Both the position numbers and the translations under genes were made by a program. A stretch of 13,110 bases of DNA, taken from contig SKIX01000092.1 of assembly GCA_007116195.1 (NCBI GenBank), positions 1 through 13,110 of the forward strand, read 5' to 3'. The stretch comes from Marinospirillum sp. (GTDB lineage: Bacteria; Pseudomonadota; Gammaproteobacteria; Pseudomonadales; Halomonadaceae). Positions 1-5,672 of this stretch are shown in pieces; the stretch's first letter is position 1; each line of letters begins with the position of its first letter. The notes below the pieces were generated by a model. The model was not told where the DNA came from. It did not search any database and worked only from the letters and a program-made list of their open reading frames with translations.

Positions 1-831
1 GTGCCAGGTCAGCTCATCGGCAACATAGCGTAATTGATCCTGAATACTGGACCGGGGAGCCAGAACCAGACAGTGGAAGTCCAGACAACTATGAAAAGCA
101 TCCAGGTCATCCAGTGCAGGCCAGGCCTGGTTTGGCTCGAACCGGTACCAGAGCAAACCTTGCAGGTTACGTACCAGATGCAAGGGATCACTGCCAGAAA
201 AAAAGTGGTTGCTTTCCGGTGTGAAGGTCAATAAAACCGGTTCGGGTTGTTCTTCTTCTCTGGAACCGCTTGCCTGCCAGGCTTGAACAACCAACTGCTG
301 GCGCACTTCTTCAGGAATGGCTTCTGCCCAGTCTGGCAGGGCGGGGGGCAGCTCTAGGGGGAGGGCCGAGGACTCAGAAGTCGAGAACTCAGAAGCCGAC
401 GCTCGGGTGCCTGGTGGCTCGTTGCTGCTGGATTCGCTTGCCTCACCTTGCAGGTAGGGTTTTAGGCATTTTTTAATTTCTGCGGCCTTGAATTCGGCAT
501 CACTCGGTAGCTGTTGGGTTTGCTCCAACTGATCAAGCCAGTCAGCTAAGAGATCCAGCGCCTGAAGCAGGAGATCAATAGCGTCTGAATCCAACTGCAA
601 CTCATGCGAGCGAGCCAAATCCAGTAGATTTTCCAGTTGATGCAAAAGCCCGGGCATTACCGGGTATTCTTCAAACAGACCGGCGCTGCCTTTGATGGTG
701 TGCATGGCGCGAAACAGCTCATCAAGTGTGGCTTCGCTGGCCTCTTCGGTTTCCAGGGCCAGCAAGCAGCGACTAGCCTGTTCAAGATTATCACGCGATT
801 CGTTGATAAAAGACTGGAGCAAAGGGTTCAT
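1..831 (-). CDS. cheA: Chemotaxis histidine kinase CheA, N-terminal part (cut by window edge)
   Basis: CheA is the array-bound kinase that autophosphorylates on its Hpt domain and passes phosphate to CheY and CheB. The 277 visible codons are open to the left edge. Residues about 1-105 form a helical Hpt (P1) domain with the phospho-accepting His44 in the motif AMHTIKGSAG. A Ser/Glu/Pro-rich linker follows at about 128-195. Residues about 198-277 contain a second folded segment with the pattern FTPESNHFF..SDPLHLVRNL, which resembles the P2-like domain of beta/gammaproteobacterial CheA proteins (recalled, not aligned). Dimerisation, ATPase and CheW-like regulatory domains must lie beyond the window. 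The ATG at 831-829 has a GGGGAAG ribosome site 6 bases upstream and begins 18 bases after the cheY stop. An Hpt-only protein is the alternative, but the P2-like segment and the context favour CheA. Confidence 0.9.
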   Translation of the reverse strand, partial: MNPLLQSFINESRDNLEQASRCLLALETEEASEATLDELFRAMHTIKGSAGLFEEYPVMPGLLHQLENLLDLARSHELQLDSDAIDLLLQALDLLADWLDQLEQTQQLPSDAEFKAAEIKKCLKPYLQGEASESSSNEPPGTRASASEFSTSESSALPLELPPALPDWAEAIPEEVRQQLVVQAWQASGSREEEQPEPVLLTFTPESNHFFSGSDPLHLVRNLQGLLWYRFEPNQAWPALDDLDAFHSCLDFHCLVLAPRSSIQDQLRYVADELTWH

Positions 832-849
832 CAGTTTCTTCCCCGTTGT

Positions 850-1257
850 TTAGTGTGCAGCAGGCAGGTGCAATAGAAGTGCAACCAGCTGTTGCAGCCG
901 TGCAGGTTCCACCGGCTTGACCAGGTAAAAATTGGCTCCGACCGAGAAGGCTTTTTGCTGATCCTGGCTGCCTGCTTCGGTGCTGATCATAATGGCTGGC
1001 AGGGCAGCCAAGCGGGGCTGGGAGCGCACCTCACTAATCAAACGATAGCCATCCATCTTGGGCATGTTGACATCCACAAGCAGCAGGTCATAGTCCGTTA
1101 CCGCGACCTTTTCCAGGGCTTCAACACCGTTCTCGGCTTCGGCGACTTCGCAGCCTAGGGTTTCAAGGAGCTGCCTGTGGTACAAGCGCACGGTAACGGC
1201 GTCATCAACAACCAGAATTTTGCGGACAGTGGCTGGCTGGGGGTCAGGTAGCGTCAT
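850..1257 (-). CDS. cheY: Single-domain response regulator CheY
   Basis: A 135-residue stand-alone receiver domain, the expected diffusible phospho-output of CheA. All receiver landmarks are present: acidic pair Asp18-Asp19 in ILVVDDA, phospho-acceptor Asp62 in LLVDVNMPKMDG, the switch Ser92 (Thr87 position of E. coli CheY), Tyr111 (Tyr106 position) and Lys114 in NFYLVKP. The acceptor aspartate is followed by NMP, as in typical CheY-like proteins. There is an extension of about 10 residues before the first strand. No DNA-binding or enzymatic domain is attached. The start ATG overlaps the cheR stop in an ATGA arrangement (bases 1254-1257) and has no strong ribosome site of its own, suggesting translational coupling to cheR. 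Whether it binds flagellar FliM or another target cannot be read from the sequence. Confidence 0.93.
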   Translation of the reverse strand: MTLPDPQPATVRKILVVDDAVTVRLYHRQLLETLGCEVAEAENGVEALEKVAVTDYDLLLVDVNMPKMDGYRLISEVRSQPRLAALPAIMISTEAGSQDQQKAFSVGANFYLVKPVEPARLQQLVALLLHLPAAH

Positions 1258-2108
1258 TTTTGATACACCATGGCTTTTTTAAATTTGCGTATTTTGAACA
1301 GCGAGGAAATACGGCTCATCGACTCGGAGTGCCCAAGAAAAATGAAGCCCCCAGGGTTGAGTGCATCATAAAACACTTCTGCCGCGCGTCGCCTGGCAGC
1401 ATCATCGAAATAAATCAACAGGTTGCGGCAGAAAATAATATCAAACTCTTGATAATTGCGGGTTTGATTCAAGTCGGCCAGGTTAACGCTGGTGAACTCT
1501 ATCGCATCACGAATATCGGCACTGATTTGCCAGCGGCCCTTTTCAATTTCATCAAAATAGGTGCGCTTGGTGGTTGGCGAAATGTGCATCAAGGAGCGGG
1601 CACCATAGATGCCTTCCCGGCAGCGTTCCAGAACCCGGGTGTCGATATCCGAAGCAGTAATCTCTACGTCAAGATCATTGATTGGCGGCCAGTCTTCCAG
1701 CAGCTTTAAAGCAATGGAGTAGGGTTCTTCACCCGTGCTGGAAGGGATCGACCAGATGCGTAGCGGCTCGCCTGGTTTTTTATAGCGAACCACCTCATCC
1801 AGCACGTTTTCTACCAGGCATTCAAACTGGTAGCTTTCGCGCATAAAGTAGGTTTCATTAACGGTCATTAAATTGACCAACTGCTGAAACTCATCACCTG
1901 AAGCTTGGAAGCGCATAAAGGTAAAATAGCTGCGAAAGCTTTTATGCTCGGTCAGGCGCATACGTTCCAGTAGGCGTTTATCAACAAAGTAACGCTTGCT
2001 GTCTTCAAAGTAGATGCCAGTGCGCCGATAGAAAAAATCGCGGAAACGCTCAAAGTCGTTATCCGTTACGCCAGGCTGGCTTGCTGCCTTTTCAGTGTCA
2101 GCCTTCAT
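1254..2108 (-). CDS. cheR: Chemoreceptor glutamate methyltransferase CheR
   Basis: CheR transfers methyl groups from S-adenosylmethionine to glutamates on chemoreceptor helices, opposing CheB. The 284-residue product has the usual two-part layout: a small helical N-terminal domain (about 14-75), then the Rossmann methyltransferase core. Visible family motifs are NETYFMRE (84-91), the SAM-binding stretch WSIPSSTGEEPYS (119-131), ASDID (152-156), FCRNLLIYFD (226-235) and GHSES (259-263). The ATG at 2108-2106 is preferred because the AGGTGA ribosome site (2117-2122) sits 8 bases upstream. An in-frame GTG at 2120 lies inside that site and would add only four residues. The gene overlaps the end of the HEAT-repeat gene by 11 bases and the start of cheY by 4, so the three are probably translated as a coupled unit. 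No C-terminal TPR extension is present. Confidence 0.95.
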   Translation of the reverse strand: MKADTEKAASQPGVTDNDFERFRDFFYRRTGIYFEDSKRYFVDKRLLERMRLTEHKSFRSYFTFMRFQASGDEFQQLVNLMTVNETYFMRESYQFECLVENVLDEVVRYKKPGEPLRIWSIPSSTGEEPYSIALKLLEDWPPINDLDVEITASDIDTRVLERCREGIYGARSLMHISPTTKRTYFDEIEKGRWQISADIRDAIEFTSVNLADLNQTRNYQEFDIIFCRNLLIYFDDAARRRAAEVFYDALNPGGFIFLGHSESMSRISSLFKIRKFKKAMVYQK

Positions 2109-2724
2109 CCGCTTGCTCACCTATTCTTTTCAGTGCCAGGTCGATCGCAAAAACCAGATAGGGGGTATCCGCGACCCGGGTGCGTAAATTAAGCAGATCT
2201 TCTCTCATGCTGGGGTCACCAATTTCAGTGGCTCGGTCAACTGCTGCGCCCAGAACATTAGGGTGCTCTTCGTGCTGAAAAATCTGGCGCAACCACTGGG
2301 GTGCTCGCGGGTGAACCAGAGTCTGCAAAATATCGATAGCAAAAATACGCACATCAGAGTCAGTATCTTGCAAAAGCTGATCAATGCGTTGCCCAGTAAA
2401 TTCAGGCTGGGCTTGGAGCACTTCTATGGCACCATTGCGTAGGTGGGCTTCATCCGAGCGCAGCAGTTCGATCAGGCCATCGACCACCGCCTGGCCACCC
2501 AGGCTTTCTAGGCTACAAAAAAGAGCTTCACGCACACTATGGTCAGTTTCACAAGGCAGGCGTTCCAATAAAACCTGCCAGTAATCCGGGTGGTTGGCCA
2601 GGCCGCGTGCAGCCAGACGGCGACCAGAAGCTTCTGCACCCTGTAATTCTTGAGCCAGGTGGTCACCCGTCGTGGCTTCGGCTTGCTGTGGTTCAGCTTG
2701 GCTGGAGGTACGTTTTAGCGCCAT
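2098..2724 (-). CDS. HEAT-repeat protein of the chemosensory operon
   Basis: A 208-residue all-helical protein with a polar Gln/Ala/Glu-rich N-terminus (1-20) followed by about five helical pairs at roughly 22-58, 60-90, 91-121, 122-152 and 154-182. Recurring elements such as DHSVREALFCSLESL, EAHLRNGAIEVL and DSDVRIFAIDIL carry the DxxVRxxAxxxL pattern of HEAT/PBS-lyase-type repeats. Such repeats usually make a protein-binding solenoid; no catalytic motif, signal peptide or membrane segment is visible. It sits between cheB and cheR and overlaps cheR, so a partner among the adaptation enzymes or the array is likely, but this is inference. The ATG at 2724 has a GAGG site 6 bases upstream. I recall HEAT-repeat genes in other proteobacterial che clusters but know no defined function for this one. 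Confidence 0.82.
   Translation of the reverse strand: MALKRTSSQAEPQQAEATTGDHLAQELQGAEASGRRLAARGLANHPDYWQVLLERLPCETDHSVREALFCSLESLGGQAVVDGLIELLRSDEAHLRNGAIEVLQAQPEFTGQRIDQLLQDTDSDVRIFAIDILQTLVHPRAPQWLRQIFQHEEHPNVLGAAVDRATEIGDPSMREDLLNLRTRVADTPYLVFAIDLALKRIGEQADEG
2117..2122 (-). promoter_or_regulatory. Ribosome binding site of cheR inside the HEAT-repeat gene
   Basis: AGGTGA on the minus strand matches the 16S anti-Shine-Dalgarno sequence and lies 8 bases before the ATG at 2108. It is inside the last codons of the upstream HEAT-repeat gene. It decides between the two possible cheR starts, because the alternative GTG start is part of this site. Confidence 0.6.
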
Positions 2725-2766
2725 AATGGGCCTCGAATCGCTTGTTGGTAGTCGGTGTGTTGCTCC

Positions 2767-2804
2767 AGGCGGCCTCTCCTCTGGCTTCCTTGCTTTAACC
2801 GCCT
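2767..2804 (-). other. Inverted repeat at the cheB stop codon
   Basis: The six-base arms AGGCGG and CCGCCT (2767-2772 and 2799-2804) are perfect complements separated by 26 bases, and they overlap the cheB TAG stop. In the transcript they could form a GC-rich stem at the start of the 78-base cheB to HEAT-gene gap. No run of U follows, so it does not look like an intrinsic terminator. The long loop makes it weak; chance is possible. Confidence 0.3.
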
Positions 2805-3903
2805 ATTCAGTAACCCAGTCCAATAGCTGCTGGGCAATTTGGTCTGCCGCCAGGCTGGTTGCTTCCGGGCAAAGCTCTTGTAGCGCCCGGGGCATACCAT
2901 AAACAACGGCAGAGTCTTCGCTTTCGGCAATGACTCTGGCTCCCTGGTGGAAGGCTTGGGCCATTTCCCGAGCACCGTCGTCGCCCATGCCGGTGAGTTG
3001 TACGCAAATAATTTTTTCGGCATCACAAACCTCAAGGGCTGAGGCCACCATCAGAGCAACGCTGGGGTGCCAAAGGTGGTTTTTACTCAAGGGCTGGCTA
3101 ACGGCTCTGAGTTTGCCCGCCCGGCGAACCAGACGCACATCAGCATCCCCCTGGGCAATGTATAAACTACCAGGCTGCAAAGGCGTAGGACTGGCTACCT
3201 CTTTGACATTCAGCGACAGGATACCATCCAGCCGATTGGCAAAAACCTTGGTAAAGCGTGCTGGCATGTGTTGCGCTACCAGAATTGGCCAAGGAAAATC
3301 ACCTGGCAACTGGCGTGTTAAAAGCTCCAGAGTGCCTGGCCCACCAGTGGATACGCCAACCAGTACCAAGCCTGGTTCTGAATCTGCACTGGCAAGCTTC
3401 TTGGTTGGCGTTTGCTGATGAGCTGTTGAACGACGAACCGCTTTAGCTGGCTGCTGAGTTGGTGTTGTACTTGCCCCCAACTTTTGCACTTGCTTACTAA
3501 AGTTGCGCCGACTTCGGTAGGCCGCTCGCACCTTCTTGACCAGCTCATCAGCGACCTGTTCCAGGTTGAGTGATACCGTTCCGCCAGGCTTGGTTACATA
3601 GTCAAAGGCTCCCATCTCCAGGGCTTCGAAGGTTGCCAGGGCGCCCTTGTCGGTCAGCGAGGAGACCATGACAACCGGCATGGGATAGCGTGACATGATA
3701 TGACTTAAACAGGTCAGACCATCCATCACCGGCATATTAATGTCGAGAGTCACAACATCAATATGCCAGATGTCCAACTTCTCAAGAGCATCTTCACCAT
3801 CCCTGGCTGTTAGGATCTCTATATCACCCGCCTCGGCAAAGATTTTCTTCAACTGACGCCGCATTAAAGCAGAGTCATCAACAATCAATAAGCTCAATGC
3901 CAT
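2803..3903 (-). CDS. cheB: Chemoreceptor methylesterase/deamidase CheB
   Basis: CheB removes receptor methyl groups (and can deamidate receptor glutamines) when its receiver is phosphorylated by CheA. The 366-residue product has the classical length and order: receiver domain (about 1-125) with acidic pair Asp9-Asp10, phospho-acceptor Asp54 in TLDINMPVMDG and Lys105 in YVTKPGG; a Thr/Gln/Lys-rich linker (about 140-178); and the methylesterase domain (about 179-364). The catalytic triad is visible as Ser185 in GVSTGG, His212 in QHMP and Asp309 in TGMGDDG, and the family signature SAVVYGMP is at 331-338. All key residues are present, so the enzyme should be active. The ATG at 3903 follows an 87-base gap after the CheW gene and has only a weak GCGAG-like ribosome site. 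The next gene starts 78 bases downstream. Confidence 0.96.
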   Translation of the reverse strand: MALSLLIVDDSALMRRQLKKIFAEAGDIEILTARDGEDALEKLDIWHIDVVTLDINMPVMDGLTCLSHIMSRYPMPVVMVSSLTDKGALATFEALEMGAFDYVTKPGGTVSLNLEQVADELVKKVRAAYRSRRNFSKQVQKLGASTTPTQQPAKAVRRSTAHQQTPTKKLASADSEPGLVLVGVSTGGPGTLELLTRQLPGDFPWPILVAQHMPARFTKVFANRLDGILSLNVKEVASPTPLQPGSLYIAQGDADVRLVRRAGKLRAVSQPLSKNHLWHPSVALMVASALEVCDAEKIICVQLTGMGDDGAREMAQAFHQGARVIAESEDSAVVYGMPRALQELCPEATSLAADQIAQQLLDWVTE

Positions 3904-3945
3904 GCGTGATTACTCGCTGTTTTTATTACTTTCCTGATCTATTAC

Positions 3946-3967
3946 TTCTGCTCTTTAGGGAGCAAAA
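3946..3967 (-). other. Intercistronic RNA hairpin between the triple-CheW gene and cheB
   Basis: Read on the minus strand, an eight-base arm (TTTTGCTC, 3967-3960) and its complement (GAGCAGAA, 3953-3946, one G-U pair) flank a six-base loop. The hairpin lies in the 87-base gap before cheB. The transcript continues with GUAAU and not a U-run, so it is not a typical terminator. It could be a processing or stability element that sets different levels of scaffold and enzyme. Confidence 0.45.
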
Positions 3968-3990
3968 ACTCAAGCAGCGAAATGCTAAGT

Positions 3991-5658
3991 TCAGTTGGCT
4001 GCTTCTTGCACCGCTTCACTGTCATCCACCACCTGAAGCTGTGCTTGCTCAGTGGAGCTAATCAACTCATCGCAGTTAATGAGCTGAATAATTTGCCCGT
4101 TTTCTTCCAAGCGAACCACCTGGCCTAAGAGCTTTTGCTGTTGTTCAGATAAGTGGGGCGCCTCTTCGATTTGGTCTAGCTTGACACGCCGAACTTCATT
4201 AATCGCATCGACTACAAAGCCAGTGAGGAGGTTGTCCATCTTCAAAACTAGAATACGCTGACGCTCATTCTTTTCTCTTCGCTCTAAACCCAAACGATTG
4301 CGCATATCCAGCACGGGTAAAACCAAGCCGCGTAAGTTCATCATGCCATCGACAAAATCAGGACAGCGGGGCACATGGTAGAGGCTATCCGGCTGACGGG
4401 TAATTTCTTGAACCTGCTCAATCGAAAGCCCATAGGCCTCTTTATCGAGAGTAAAAATAACCAACTGGCATTCATTACTGTCTTCTTCATCGGCCGAGAA
4501 GGCATCTTGATTATCCACAGCAGAAATCTCCTGAATCTGGCTAGCATCAGCTCCTTCAGCGTCTAAGTTGAGGTTACTGGTTAGGCTGCGAGCACTATTA
4601 AACAAATGATCAGATTGCAACAAAGTGATCAAACGCTCACCCTGATCAAGACGACAAACAGCTTCAACATCGCCCATATTACTCAAACGACTGAGCACCT
4701 CGGGCACTGGCTCCAGCTGCTTCTCATGCAGGCGAACAACTTCTTTAACCTGGTCGACAGCCAAAGCAACCTTTTCTTTATTGCGTCGTAAAACCAGCAG
4801 CATCGGCTGATCTTCCTGGTCAAGAGTCTCACCTTTTTCCGCCGCCTGACAGACCTTTTCTGTCACCTTAGACGCCTTGGAAGACAAACCAAACAAAGCC
4901 TGCATAGACAGCAGCGGGAAGGTGCTATTACGCAGATTGATCAAGCCCAGTAACTGAGGTGGGCTGTTGGGTAGCAAACTGACTCGACCCGATTGACGAA
5001 TAATTTCCTGAACATCCAGCAGGCGAAATGCAAACTCTTGCTCGCCCAATAAAAAGCTTACTAACTGGGTTAGCTCTTCTTCCTTCTGCTCCGAGCTACT
5101 GGTTTCTTTGCTCGACCGACCAGCGGCTAGACCGCTAGCTGCAGATTGAGATTCAACAAGCGTGCGAGTAAATTCTTGCTGCACCAACTGCTGCAAATCT
5201 AAGAGCTGAATAACCTCGCCGGACTGGCCTTCCAGTGCTTCTTGCTGGTAAACACCAGCAAGCACTTCGGTCGAGTTAAGGCTGGATAGGTCACTGGCGG
5301 GCTCAATGCGATCCGCAGGAATTTCAAAAACCCTTTCAACCTGGTCAACAACCAAGCCCAACTGGGTTGAAGCCAAATCCACTACCAGCACACGGCTGGC
5401 ATCATTAATGGGTGCGGCTTCCAGTTCCAAGAGTCGGCGTAAATCCAGCAGGGGGACTACGCTTCCACGCAGGCTAGCAATACCCAGCAGGCACTCATGA
5501 GTCAGAGGAACGTGAACAGGGTCATCGGGGTAGCGCATGATCTCCAGCACGCTCTGCATGGGCAGGGCAAAAGTCTCGCTGGCCAGCCTGAAGGTGACAT
5601 ATTGGTTTTCAGAATCCTGGCTTTCAGCACTCAGATCTTCATCGGTTTGGGTCGTCAT
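3991..5658 (-). CDS. Three-domain CheW adaptor protein
   Basis: CheW couples receptors to CheA in signalling arrays. A single-domain CheW is about 150-170 residues; this protein has 555 residues and three copies. Domain 1 spans about 19-163 (YVTFRLASETFALP, then GIASLRGSVVPLLDLR at 59-74). Domain 2 spans about 197-355 (LVSFLLGEQEFAF, then GLINLRNSTFPLLSMQ at 238-253). Domain 3 spans about 397-533 (QLVIFTLDKEAYGL, then GMMNLRGLVLPVLDMR at 438-453). The linkers at about 166-195 and 356-395 are Ser/Glu- or Asp-rich and look flexible. Domain 2 has lost the LRG and DLR/DMR residues that domains 1 and 3 keep, and it carries an insertion near 258-284. No membrane segment or CheV-like receiver is present. 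The gene starts 12 bases after the receptor stop, with a strong ribosome site overlapping that stop, so the two are almost certainly co-translated. Confidence 0.94.
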   Translation of the reverse strand: MTTQTDEDLSAESQDSENQYVTFRLASETFALPMQSVLEIMRYPDDPVHVPLTHECLLGIASLRGSVVPLLDLRRLLELEAAPINDASRVLVVDLASTQLGLVVDQVERVFEIPADRIEPASDLSSLNSTEVLAGVYQQEALEGQSGEVIQLLDLQQLVQQEFTRTLVESQSAASGLAAGRSSKETSSSEQKEEELTQLVSFLLGEQEFAFRLLDVQEIIRQSGRVSLLPNSPPQLLGLINLRNSTFPLLSMQALFGLSSKASKVTEKVCQAAEKGETLDQEDQPMLLVLRRNKEKVALAVDQVKEVVRLHEKQLEPVPEVLSRLSNMGDVEAVCRLDQGERLITLLQSDHLFNSARSLTSNLNLDAEGADASQIQEISAVDNQDAFSADEEDSNECQLVIFTLDKEAYGLSIEQVQEITRQPDSLYHVPRCPDFVDGMMNLRGLVLPVLDMRNRLGLERREKNERQRILVLKMDNLLTGFVVDAINEVRRVKLDQIEEAPHLSEQQQKLLGQVVRLEENGQIIQLINCDELISSTEQAQLQVVDDSEAVQEAAN

Positions 5659-5664
5659 ACAACA

Positions 5665-5672
5665 CCCCCCTT
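5665..5672 (-). promoter_or_regulatory. Strong ribosome binding site of the triple-CheW gene, overlapping the receptor stop
   Basis: The minus-strand sequence TAAGGGGGG combines the receptor stop codon TAA (5673-5671) with a G-rich Shine-Dalgarno site (AAGGGGGG) placed 6 bases before the ATG at 5658. Ribosomes finishing the receptor therefore stop directly on the CheW initiation site, a layout that suggests coupled synthesis of receptor and adaptor. Confidence 0.65.

Noticed and set aside
372..395. Direct repeat ACTCAGAAG (372-380 and 387-395)
   Set aside because: Short and in frame within the Ser/Glu-rich CheA linker, best explained by low-complexity coding sequence.
1260..1709. A 149-codon open frame on the plus strand opposite cheR
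   Set aside because: CheR on the minus strand has full motif coverage here; the plus-strand product has no recognisable domain or good ribosome site.
2109..2120. GTG start for cheR at 2120
   Set aside because: The GTG is part of the AGGTGA site that fits the ATG at 2108; it adds four residues outside the conserved domain.
3946..3967. Intrinsic terminator after the triple-CheW gene
   Set aside because: A stem is present, but the transcript continues with GUAAU and not a U-run.
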